6,036 nt of DNA. Origin: an uncultured Isosphaeraceae bacterium. GTDB taxonomy: Bacteria > Planctomycetota > Planctomycetia > Isosphaerales > Isosphaeraceae. This document shows positions 1 through 5,256 of this stretch, one piece after another (positions within the stretch are counted from its first letter, which is position 1; each line of letters begins with the position of its first letter). The notes under the pieces were generated by a model that saw nothing but the letters and a program-made list of their open reading frames with translations, was not told where the DNA came from and did no database searches. The stretch spans positions 1 to 6,036 of the forward strand of contig CALCIC010001060.1 of assembly GCA_937907405.1 (NCBI GenBank), read 5' to 3'. A program made the position numbers and the translations under genes.

Positions 1-48
1 TACGAGATTACAAGGTGACTGGAGTTCAGACGTGTGCTCTTCCGATCT
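1..48 (+). other. Illumina i7 adapter/index remnant (not genomic)
   Basis: Bases 1-8 are the last eight bases of the P7 flow-cell sequence, bases 9-14 (TACAAG) sit where the six-base index belongs, and bases 15-48 match the 34-base read-2 primer ending in GCTCTTCCGATCT. TACAAG is the reverse complement of CTTGTA, which I recall as TruSeq/NEBNext index 12. This is library-construction sequence left on the end of an assembled contig. It produces false peptides in every frame crossing it, such as TGVQTCALPI on the plus strand and EIGRAHV on the minus strand, both of which recur as contaminants in protein databases. Nothing biological should be inferred from it, and the true contig edge is base 49. 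Confidence 0.98.
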
Positions 49-376
49 CCATCATGCCCCCCATCTGGCCCGTGGCGCCCTGGGCGATCAGGCCAGGGGG
101 CAGGACGACGCGGAGCTTGCGGGAGCTGGTGTTGGTGACCGACATGGTCAGGCGGCCGTCGTCGCGGCCCTCGGCGTCGACGTTGACCAGGCCGTCGCGC
201 ATCGCGTCGAGCAGGTTGTACGTCGGAATCTCCGCCTGGGCCGGATCGGGCGTCGGCGTCTCGGCGACGGCCTTGGGCTGCGGGGCGTCGTCGGCGGCGG
301 ACGCCGCGCCGAGAGGGACGACGCCGGCCAATAGGGCTCCGCCGAGGCATCGAAGAGGGGATCGGAATCGAGACAT
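49..376 (-). CDS. Exported planctomycete hypothetical protein, 3' end missing at contig edge
   Basis: The 109 visible residues start at the ATG at 374-376, preceded by AGAAAGGG as a Shine-Dalgarno. A longer in-frame reading to an ATG near 577 is unlikely, because it adds a basic, non-conserved stretch in front of a clear signal peptide. Residues 1-28 form that signal peptide: a basic start (MSRFRSPLR), a hydrophobic core, and a likely cut near ASA-A. A Pro/Ala-rich linker (31-48) follows, then a probable beta-rich segment (50-100) containing NLLDAMRDGLV and LRVVLPPGLIAQGATG. The reading ends in QMGGMM, where adapter begins. From memory, planctomycetes carry exported proteins with this VLPPGL segment followed by long Gly/Met repeats, so a large C-terminal part is probably missing. 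Function is unknown. It is transcribed away from the propeller gene upstream of it, whose terminator separates the two units. Confidence 0.8.
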
Positions 377-386
377 GAGCAGCACC

Positions 387-405
387 CTTTCTTTTTTTGA
401 GAAAG
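387..405 (-). promoter_or_regulatory. Small leader hairpin overlapping a Shine-Dalgarno
   Basis: In the minus-strand transcript a six-base CTTTCT pairs with AGAAAG around a seven-base, A-rich loop. The right arm forms the first part of the AGAAAGGG ribosome-binding region of the truncated exported-protein gene. The stem is short and A/U-rich, so it would be only marginally stable. It could modestly tune translation or be chance. Confidence 0.25.
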
Positions 406-440
406 TCCGGGTAAGTCGCGCGGCGACGCCCTTCGCCTTA

Positions 441-446
441 TTTATA
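441..446 (-). promoter_or_regulatory. Possible -10 element for the truncated exported-protein gene
   Basis: TATAAA on the minus strand lies in a short AT-rich island inside otherwise GC-rich DNA, about 65 bases upstream of the start at 376. No convincing -35 element is found 16-18 bases upstream, so this is only a candidate. Confidence 0.25.
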
Positions 447-824
447 AAGATTCTCGCGACAACATCGGCCGACCCTTCCCTCGGCCGCGAAAAGCCGGCG
501 AGGTCGGATCGTCGTCCCGGAAAAGTCAGTTGAAGTTCAAAAGCCGGCGCGGAGACCAGGGGTAAACAGTCGCACACAAAATCGCCGCTCGACCAGGGGA
601 TCTGTCGATGCGGCTGATCGCGATCGAGAAAGAAACCGTCTCTTGAGCGGTTCCATGATTGGAAGGCCGTCGCAAGCTCGTGCTTGAACTCCGACGCCGC
701 GATGCAAGCCCAACCGTTCCACCGTCGGCGATCGGGTGGAAACGCGAGCGCGTCGCATCTTCAAATTCTAACGCATGAAGCGTCGCGTGAAGCACGTTTC
801 CTGGATTATTAATAGGAATTAATT

Positions 825-865
825 AAAAAAATGCAAGGACGCGGTTCTGGGGACCGCGTCCTTGC
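825..865 (-). terminator. Strong intrinsic terminator of the propeller gene
   Basis: Bases 833-845 pair perfectly with 853-865: 13 base pairs, seven-base loop at 846-852. On the minus strand the stem is followed by one A and then seven T residues (831 down to 825). This is a textbook Rho-independent terminator placed 28 bases past the stop codon of the FG-GAP/VCBS gene. The plus-strand side has no T-run, so it works in one direction only. Confidence 0.93.
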
Positions 866-893
866 CTGAGGTTCGGCGCGTCGAGAGCGGCGG

Positions 894-2111
894 TCAGCGG
901 GGCTTGTTCCAGTAGATCCGGACGTTGTGGGTGGCGCGGCCGCCGGCGACGACGTCGATCCGGCCGTCGCCGTCGAGGTCGGCGGCGACGGCGTCCTCGC
1001 AGGCCATGCCGCCGTCGTCGAGGGTGTGGCGTTCGAACGACAGGCTGGCGCCGCTGGGACGTGGATCGAAGACGAAGACTCCGGGACCGCGGGGCGGATC
1101 GGCGTCGCCCGGGTTGTGGTCGCGCTGGCCGATGATCAGCTCGTCGTCGCCGTCGTCGTCGAGGTTGGCGCACCAGACGGCGTGGCCCCAGGTGAGCGGC
1201 TCGGCGACGACTTGACGACGCCAGAGGTCCTTGGGGTCGTCGGGGGGGGTGTAGACGACGACCTGGTTTCCGTGCCAGGGTTCGATGGTCGCCAGGTACG
1301 ACGATCCGTTCGCGAGTCGCCCGAGCTTGATTTCGCTGGCCCCCTTGAACGGCGCGCTCTCCTGATCGCCGGCGCCGAGCCTGGTCCTGGTCCAGTCCCC
1401 CTTGGCCGATCGTTCGAGCCGGTAGACCCCTTCCCAGGCGGCCAGCAGGACCTGGTCGCGTCCCTTGCCGAGCATATCGACGAGTTGAAGGTTGTGGATC
1501 GAATGCAGCGAATCGTCGACGAGTTCGGCGTGCCAGTGCGGGTGGGCGGGGTCGCCGGGGACGTCGAACACCTGCACGCGCGCGCCGTGCCCGGCGTCCC
1601 AGTTGGGCGGCTTGGTCCCGGGCCCCTGGAGCGGGGCCACGACGAGCTGCTTCTTGCCGTTGCCCTTGACGTCCCCCCAGCGGAGCCGGTGGAGCGAGGG
1701 TTCCTCGTAGTCGATCGGGTGGACCCGCCATCGGCCGTCGTCGTCGCGGCCGATCCACTGAAGGGTGCCGGGATGGGCGGTGTCGGGGGGCTTCCAGCCC
1801 GCGCCGAGGGTGAAGTCGATCCGGCCGTCGCCGTCGACGTCGTGGGCCTGAATGCAGACGTTGTCGCGCTTGGTCGCGCCCTGGACGACCGCATGCTTCC
1901 GCCAGGACGGGTTCTCAAACCAGACGACGGAGTCCTCGGTCACCGCGACGACGTCGGGCTTGCCGTCGCCGTCGACGTCGGCGGTCGTCACGGCGTAGCA
2001 GACGTTGCCGACGTGGGGGTCGATTTCCATCGGTTCGAAACGGGGGAATTCCGCCCCGGAGGCGAAATTCGCGACGACGGTCAAAATGACCGCGAGGGGG
2101 ACTCTGCGCAT
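894..2111 (-). CDS. Exported FG-GAP/VCBS-repeat beta-propeller protein
   Basis: This complete 405-residue protein starts at the ATG at 2109-2111, with GGAGAG four bases upstream. Residues 1-20 form a signal peptide with a likely cut at SGA-E, so it acts outside the cytoplasm. The mature part is built of FG-GAP/VCBS repeats. Clear calcium-binding-type cores are DVDGDGKPDVV (45-55), DVDGDGRIDF (91-100), NLDDDGDDELIIG (317-329) and DLDGDGRIDVVAG (378-390). Degenerate repeats lie near 146-159 (WGDVKGNGKKQLVVA) and 210-224 (LVDMLGKGRDQVLLA). The spacing suggests a six- or seven-bladed propeller. No catalytic motif is visible. Such proteins are numerous in planctomycetes and are thought to bind ligands or surfaces, but the partner cannot be told from sequence. 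It is monocistronic: it ends at its own terminator and its promoter faces a divergent gene. A full-length antisense ORF covers it, but only this strand gives a signal peptide and repeat motifs. Confidence 0.95.
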   Translation of the reverse strand: MRRVPLAVILTVVANFASGAEFPRFEPMEIDPHVGNVCYAVTTADVDGDGKPDVVAVTEDSVVWFENPSWRKHAVVQGATKRDNVCIQAHDVDGDGRIDFTLGAGWKPPDTAHPGTLQWIGRDDDGRWRVHPIDYEEPSLHRLRWGDVKGNGKKQLVVAPLQGPGTKPPNWDAGHGARVQVFDVPGDPAHPHWHAELVDDSLHSIHNLQLVDMLGKGRDQVLLAAWEGVYRLERSAKGDWTRTRLGAGDQESAPFKGASEIKLGRLANGSSYLATIEPWHGNQVVVYTPPDDPKDLWRRQVVAEPLTWGHAVWCANLDDDGDDELIIGQRDHNPGDADPPRGPGVFVFDPRPSGASLSFERHTLDDGGMACEDAVAADLDGDGRIDVVAGGRATHNVRIYWNKPR

Positions 2112-2143
2112 GGTGCTCTCCGAAGGGCCTGAAGGGTGTTACC

Positions 2144-2149
2144 ATGATA
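2144..2149 (-). promoter_or_regulatory. Candidate -10 element of the propeller gene
   Basis: On the minus strand these bases read TATCAT, five of six matches to the sigma-70 -10 consensus. They would place transcription start near 2137, giving a leader of about 26 bases that contains the GGAGAG Shine-Dalgarno. The -35 side is weak (TTCTGA at 17 bases). The element coincides with the first two codons of the divergent zinc-ribbon gene if that gene starts at 2144. Confidence 0.4.
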
Positions 2150-2614
2150 GCCGGCCGACGAGCCGTTCAGAAGAACGCGCCGTCGGCGATTCGATACGAA
2201 GCGTGGGAGGCCGAAGCCTTGAGAACCGAAGCGGTGGATCGCGCGGTTTACGAGTGTCCGCACTGCCGGGAAGAGCTGGCGTCGTCCTCGGGCCGATGGA
2301 ACGGTTGGCGGCTCTGCCCTCATTGCGGACGCCCCGGACTGCCCCCGAAACAGGAATCGGGCCTCGGCGGCAGGCGCGTTCACAAGACGCCGGGCGAGGC
2401 GCCCGCCCACGGCGTCTTCACCACGCACCCGACTGCAAATCACGCGCCGGCCGGCGTGGTCCGGACGTTGGTCGCGGCGTCGATCATGACGATCGCGGCC
2501 ATGTTCTGGTACACCGCCTCCCTGGGACAGATCCCCCTTGACATGGTGATCCTTGCGATCACGGCCCTGCTCCTCATCGGCCTGCTGATCTACGTGGGCA
2601 AGCGTAAGAAGTGA
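2144..2614 (+). CDS. Zinc-ribbon protein with two C-terminal membrane helices
   Basis: The 156-residue reading contains a two-knuckle Cys motif, CPHC at 38-41 and CPHC at 58-61, the layout of a four-cysteine zinc ribbon. A Pro/Gly/His-rich linker (62-104) follows, then two hydrophobic helices (about 105-127 and 132-151) joined by a very short loop, and a basic KRKK end. The Cys domain and the C-terminus are therefore predicted to be cytoplasmic with a membrane hairpin between. I do not recognise the family; the cysteines suggest metal, nucleic-acid or protein binding. The start is uncertain. ATG at 2144 has AAGGG seven bases upstream. An in-frame TTG at 2219 has a better site (GGGAGG, spacer eight) and would give 131 residues beginning 12 residues before the first cysteine. 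The gene is divergent from the propeller gene (32 bp) and convergent with the protease gene (14 bp). Confidence 0.75.
   Translation: MIAGRRAVQKNAPSAIRYEAWEAEALRTEAVDRAVYECPHCREELASSSGRWNGWRLCPHCGRPGLPPKQESGLGGRRVHKTPGEAPAHGVFTTHPTANHAPAGVVRTLVAASIMTIAAMFWYTASLGQIPLDMVILAITALLLIGLLIYVGKRKK
2205..2210 (+). promoter_or_regulatory. Alternative Shine-Dalgarno for the zinc-ribbon gene
   Basis: GGGAGG lies eight bases before an in-frame TTG at 2219. It is a stronger match to the anti-Shine-Dalgarno than the site before the ATG at 2144, and using it would free the divergent promoter region from coding overlap. A chance match inside GC-rich coding sequence is possible. Confidence 0.35.
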
Positions 2615-2616
2615 AG

Positions 2617-2643
2617 CCCGCGCGTCGGTCAGCGGCGCGCGGG
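2617..2643. terminator. GC-only hairpin between convergent genes
   Basis: CCCGCGCG (2617-2624) pairs with CGCGCGGG (2636-2643) around an eleven-base loop. It starts just after the stop of the zinc-ribbon gene and overlaps the last codons of the protease gene. There is no T-run on either side, so it is not a standard intrinsic terminator. It may slow polymerase or help separate the convergent transcripts. Confidence 0.3.
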
Positions 2644-3531
2644 GGACGCGACTCGGGACCGGGTGGGAGTCACCGGGGCCGGGGATCGTCCCGGACGCGC
2701 GCGATGGGCCGTCGAGCGATCGACGACGGCCGCGAGGTCGTGCTCGCGAAGGATGCGGCGAACGCTGTCGATCGACGCGAAGACCCCCATCCGACGTCCC
2801 TGGATCATCTCGGCATGGCCGACGCAGACGCCGACCAGCCGGCCTTGATCGGTGAACAGGCCCCCCCCGGATCGACCGTGCTCCGGGGTTCTGGCGGTGA
2901 TCAGGAACGGCCGATCGATCTCGCTCTCATTGAGCTGGAACGAGGCGGTCTCGACCAGCTCCGACCTCCAGCTCGACAGCTTCGTCCCCAGGTCGATCCC
3001 CACCGAGGTCAGGACCGAGTCGGCTGGGAGCGCGTCCTGGCCGGCGTCGGAGAGCCGCGCCACGTACGGCAAGGCGACCATCTTCCGAACCCGGACGATC
3101 GCGACGTCCCCCGCCGGATCGTCGCCGACGAGTTCGGCCGGCACCCGCCGCGGCCACTTGCCCGGCGCATTGGGCCGACGCTCAAGCCCCAGATTGTAGC
3201 GGTGCAGCTCGACGAGGATCGGCCCCTCGGCGCGGACGACGTGCGAGGCGGTCAGCACCAGCGTGTCGTCGTCGACCGACGCGACGATCGTGCCGCTCCC
3301 CTGCGACGTCCCGCGCCGGACCACGACGGTCGGGCGAAACGTGTCGTCGTCGCTCGCGACGACCGGATCGAGCGGCTTCCTCGCCCTGGCGCCCCGGGGC
3401 GTCGGTCGAGTCGACGCCCCCGGCGCGCGGCGGATTCGAACGGCGGGCTCGCTCCTGGGAACGTCTTGCGCCAGCGTCGAGACCGGCGCAAGCAACAAGC
3501 AGGCCAGGGCCAGGACGATGGTGTTCCGCAT
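2629..3531 (-). CDS. Exported trypsin-fold serine protease (S1-like)
   Basis: This complete 300-residue protein has a signal peptide (1-21, likely cut TLA-Q) and a low-complexity Arg/Pro linker (30-55). A chymotrypsin-fold domain spans about 60-270. All three catalytic residues are visible: His97 in LTASHVV, Asp142 in GDVAIVRV, and Ser221 in HGRSGGGLF. The Ser motif, with G223 following the SG, is of the S1C/HtrA-like type found in bacterial trypsin-like proteases. Unlike DegP/HtrA proteins it has no PDZ domain; residues 272-300 are instead a basic Arg/Pro/Ser tail. It presumably cleaves proteins outside the cytoplasm, substrate unknown. The ATG at 3529-3531 is chosen because the signal peptide begins there, though the ribosome-binding site is weak (GCGAG). 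It is convergent with the zinc-ribbon gene and divergent from the NIPSNAP gene (216 bp), and looks monocistronic. Confidence 0.92.
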   Translation of the reverse strand: MRNTIVLALACLLLAPVSTLAQDVPRSEPAVRIRRAPGASTRPTPRGARARKPLDPVVASDDDTFRPTVVVRRGTSQGSGTIVASVDDDTLVLTASHVVRAEGPILVELHRYNLGLERRPNAPGKWPRRVPAELVGDDPAGDVAIVRVRKMVALPYVARLSDAGQDALPADSVLTSVGIDLGTKLSSWRSELVETASFQLNESEIDRPFLITARTPEHGRSGGGLFTDQGRLVGVCVGHAEMIQGRRMGVFASIDSVRRILREHDLAAVVDRSTAHRARPGRSPAPVTPTRSRVASPARR

Positions 3532-3579
3532 GTCGGCTCGCTATCGGTCGAGTGTGGATCCGCGAACGCCTCATCAACC

Positions 3580-3608
3580 ATATTGGCTTTCCGTCGTGCT
3601 CGTGACAA
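3580..3608 (-). promoter_or_regulatory. Possible sigma-70 promoter of the protease gene
   Basis: On the minus strand TTGTCA (3603-3608, five of six matches to the -35 consensus) is followed by a 17-base spacer and CAATAT (3580-3585, three of six). Transcription would start about 40 bases before the protease ATG. The -10 is poor, so this is a moderate candidate. Confidence 0.35.
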
Positions 3609-3665
3609 TGCGCGGCCGGGGAATCCCGACCTCGACGCATGGCGGGACGGCCGCGCGTCGCGCCC

Positions 3666-3694
3666 TTGAGCCGGCGCGGTGGGCGTGCTACGAA
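3666..3694 (+). promoter_or_regulatory. Candidate promoter of the NIPSNAP gene
   Basis: TTGAGC (3666-3671), a 17-base spacer and TACGAA (3689-3694) form a plausible GC-rich sigma-70 promoter. It predicts transcription start near 3701 and a leader of about 45 bases before the ATG at 3748. An upstream in-frame ATG at 3679 lies between the two promoter boxes, which argues against it as the start. Confidence 0.5.
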
Positions 3695-3733
3695 TGGGCG
3701 TCGTCGTCCGTTTCGACCGCTGCAATACATCCT

Positions 3734-3738
3734 GGGAG
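3734..3738 (+). promoter_or_regulatory. Shine-Dalgarno that decides the NIPSNAP start
   Basis: GGGAG sits nine bases before the ATG at 3748 but directly abuts the ATG at 3739. The normal spacing therefore favours 3748, where a standard signal peptide (MPRSLAAAVLL) begins. Confidence 0.65.
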
Positions 3739-3747
3739 ATGCTCGCG

Positions 3748-4164
3748 ATGCCCCGTTCCCTCGCCGCCGCCGTTCTCTTGTTCTCGGGCCTTTGCCTCTG
3801 CGCCCCCTCCGACGCCGCCGCCGAACCGCCGCACGTCTTCGAACTGCGCACGTACCATACGCCGGACGGCAAGCTCGCCGACCTGCACAAGCGGTTTCGC
3901 GACCACACCTGCGCGTTGCTTGAGAAACACGGCGCGAAGCTGGTCGGCTTCTGGACCCCGCAGGACGAGAAGGACGGCAAGGGGGCGAAGCTCGTCTATC
4001 TCGTCCAGTTCCCCAATCGCGACGCCGCCACCAAAGCCTGGAAGGAGTTCCGGGAAGATCCCGCCTGGCAAAAAGCCAAGGCCGAGAGCGAGAAGAACGG
4101 CCCGCTCACCGAGAAGGTCGAATCGGTCTTCATGGACCCGACCGACTACAGCGCGATGAAGTAA
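3748..4164 (+). CDS. Exported NIPSNAP-family protein
   Basis: The 138-residue protein begins with a signal peptide (1-25, likely cut AAA-E). There are cysteines in its hydrophobic core (GLCLC), but they do not fit a lipobox. The mature domain starts with VFELRTYHTPDGKLADLHKR, the characteristic first strand and helix of NIPSNAP domains. It continues with KLVGFWTP (64-71) and LVYLVQFPNRDAATKAWKEF (82-101), then DPAWQKAKAES. This is the ferredoxin-like dimeric alpha/beta-barrel fold, and the length fits one domain. Exported NIPSNAP proteins are common in planctomycetes, but their ligand or reaction is not established; some relatives are mitochondrial or vesicle-associated proteins. The start at 3748 is chosen over upstream ATGs at 3679 and 3739 from the promoter position and ribosome-binding-site spacing. 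It appears to be transcribed alone and converges on the hydrolase gene. Confidence 0.92.
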   Translation: MPRSLAAAVLLFSGLCLCAPSDAAAEPPHVFELRTYHTPDGKLADLHKRFRDHTCALLEKHGAKLVGFWTPQDEKDGKGAKLVYLVQFPNRDAATKAWKEFREDPAWQKAKAESEKNGPLTEKVESVFMDPTDYSAMK

Positions 4165-4203
4165 GGAGCCTCGATCAACGACCCGAGATCAGAGCCGAGG
4201 CAG

Positions 4204-4250
4204 AGAATTCATCCACGGATTTACACGGATTGACGCAGATTTCAGAGAGG
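4204..4250. repeat. Decanucleotide tandem repeat, likely a dispersed intergenic element
   Basis: Three adjacent ten-base units occur at 4211-4220 (ATCCACGGAT), 4221-4230 (TTACACGGAT) and 4231-4240 (TGACGCAGAT). The first two share eight of ten bases, and the third matches the second at seven positions. From memory, sequences of the form 'atccacggattnacacggattgacacagat' recur between genes in planctomycetes and other bacteria, and are sometimes mistranslated as peptides like IRVNPW. It sits between the convergent 3' ends of the NIPSNAP and hydrolase genes. No function is visible, and copy number cannot be judged from this window. Confidence 0.55.
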
Positions 4251-4271
4251 AGCGGACGGCCGGATTCTCTC

Positions 4272-4288
4272 CCTGACGCTCGTTCAGG
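4272..4288 (-). terminator. Weak hairpin after the hydrolase gene
   Basis: CCTGA (4272-4276) pairs with TCAGG (4284-4288) around a seven-base loop, about ten bases past the hydrolase stop. There is no T-run and the stem is short, so it is at best a weak or Rho-dependent termination site. Confidence 0.2.
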
Positions 4289-4298
4289 CGGTACGGCT

Positions 4299-5228
4299 CT
4301 ATTCGCCCGGGGAATCGTCCCGACCGCCGCAGAAATCGAGGATCAGGCGGCGGTACCGCGCCGGATCGACGTCGAAGAGGTCGTGGTGGGTGGCGCCGGG
4401 GAAGATTTCCAGACGGCCGTGCGACCGGACGCGATCGAACAGGGCGCGCGCTTCCTCGGGCCTCGCCAGATCGTCCGCGCCTCCGGCCATGATCAGCACG
4501 GGCGTCGAGGCCGGGATGTGGTCGACGGCCCGGACCGGCGCGATCGCGTCGAGGTCGGGGAGGAGCAAAAGCGCGGCGATCCGCAGCCCCAGGTAGGCCG
4601 TCAGGTCGAGGATCGGCGGCAGGTACGCTTCGGTCCGATGCCAGACGGCGGTCTTCAGGTCTTGATAGGGGCTTTCCAGGACGTATCCCTGGACGCGGTC
4701 GCCCAGCTCCTCGGCCGCGAACGCCGCCGCCGCGGCGCCCAGCGAGACGCCGAAGACGATCACCGGCTTGCCGGGCCGGCGGTCGCGGAGGAAGTCGACC
4801 GCCGCGGCCACGTCGTGACGGGCGCTGTAGCCGACGTCGTTGACGGCGCCGGTCGAGTCGCCGTGGGCGCGAAGCGAGATCAGGAGCACCGAACAGCCGC
4901 CTTCGCCGGCCAGGATCGCGGCCCGGCCCAGGCAGTGCGACCGACTCCCCTTGTTGCCGTGCAGGAGGAGGATCGAAGGCGCTTCGTCGCGTCCCTGGGA
5001 GTACCACGCGCCGATCTTTTGACCGTCGCCGGTCGCCAGCCGATGCTCCTCCAGCCGCCCCCAGGACACCCCAGGAGCCGGCTCGGGGAACGGCGCCCGC
5101 TTCCGCTGGGTGAGCCGGTGCGCGACGGCGAACGACACGAGCAGCCACGACGCCAGGCCGACCGCCCCGAAGGCCAGCCAGCGCCTGCGGCGCTTCGTGG
5201 AAAAGAACCGATCTCGGTTCGTCGACAT
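4299..5228 (-). CDS. Membrane-anchored alpha/beta hydrolase
   Basis: This 309-residue protein has a basic N-terminus (TKRRRR, 11-16) and one hydrophobic helix (about 17-37). The arrangement suggests an N-terminal anchor with the enzyme outside the cytoplasmic membrane. The rest is a complete alpha/beta-hydrolase domain. The oxyanion strand is ILLLHGNKG (86-94). The nucleophile is Ser162 in the elbow GVSLGA, the acid is probably Asp253 in GGADDLARP, and the base is probably His281 in PGATHHDLFD. RAHGDSTG (120-127) is typical of the esterase/BEM46-like group, and a hydrophobic lid-like segment lies at 203-224. It is likely an esterase or peptidase-like hydrolase; the substrate is unknown. The start at 5228 is preferred because GGGGGGA lies six bases upstream; an ATG at 5243 would lie inside that site. 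It follows the coiled-coil gene by 28 bp on the same strand, so the two are probably cotranscribed. Confidence 0.92.
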   Translation of the reverse strand: MSTNRDRFFSTKRRRRWLAFGAVGLASWLLVSFAVAHRLTQRKRAPFPEPAPGVSWGRLEEHRLATGDGQKIGAWYSQGRDEAPSILLLHGNKGSRSHCLGRAAILAGEGGCSVLLISLRAHGDSTGAVNDVGYSARHDVAAAVDFLRDRRPGKPVIVFGVSLGAAAAAFAAEELGDRVQGYVLESPYQDLKTAVWHRTEAYLPPILDLTAYLGLRIAALLLLPDLDAIAPVRAVDHIPASTPVLIMAGGADDLARPEEARALFDRVRSHGRLEIFPGATHHDLFDVDPARYRRLILDFCGGRDDSPGE

Positions 5229-5234
5229 CTGTCG

Positions 5235-5241
5235 TCCCCCC
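5235..5241 (-). promoter_or_regulatory. Shine-Dalgarno that decides the hydrolase start
   Basis: On the minus strand GGGGGGA is followed by a six-base spacer and the ATG at 5226-5228. The alternative in-frame ATG at 5241-5243 overlaps this run and has no comparable site of its own. Confidence 0.65.
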
Positions 5242-5256
5242 ATTCCCGTCGCGGCT

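Larger units (their letters stand above)
377..824. other. Gene-free intergenic stretch
   Basis: These roughly 450 bases separate the terminator of the propeller gene from the start of the truncated exported-protein gene. The short ORFs here are Arg/Ser-rich, lack good ribosome-binding sites and have no recognisable domain. The region holds the leader and presumably the promoter of the minus-strand gene. It becomes AT-rich near 804-824, next to the terminator. I see no tRNA-like fold, strong hairpin or repeat array in it. Confidence 0.6.

Noticed and set aside
15..533. Plus-strand 172-codon ORF beginning TGVQTCALPI
   Set aside because: Its start is adapter sequence, and the rest is antisense to the signal-peptide-bearing gene at 49-376 and to its leader.
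526..795. Minus-strand 89-codon ORF in the intergenic stretch
   Set aside because: It has no good ribosome-binding site, a Ser/Arg-rich composition and no recognisable domain.
823..1758. Minus-strand 311-codon Arg/Pro-rich ORF
   Set aside because: It is out of frame with the propeller gene, is almost entirely Arg/Pro/Gly, and runs through the terminator hairpin.
927..2132. Plus-strand 401-codon ORF covering the propeller gene
   Set aside because: It is a GC-rich antisense shadow: low-complexity Val/Asp/Gly/Ala composition and no domain, while the minus strand gives a signal peptide, FG-GAP repeats and a terminator.
2611..3669. Plus-strand 352-codon ORF opposite the protease
   Set aside because: It is an antisense shadow of the protease gene; the minus strand has the complete catalytic triad and a signal peptide.
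4168..4201. GCCTCG...CGAGGC inverted repeat just after the NIPSNAP stop
   Set aside because: A six-base stem around a loop of more than 20 bases without a T-run is too weak to call a terminator.
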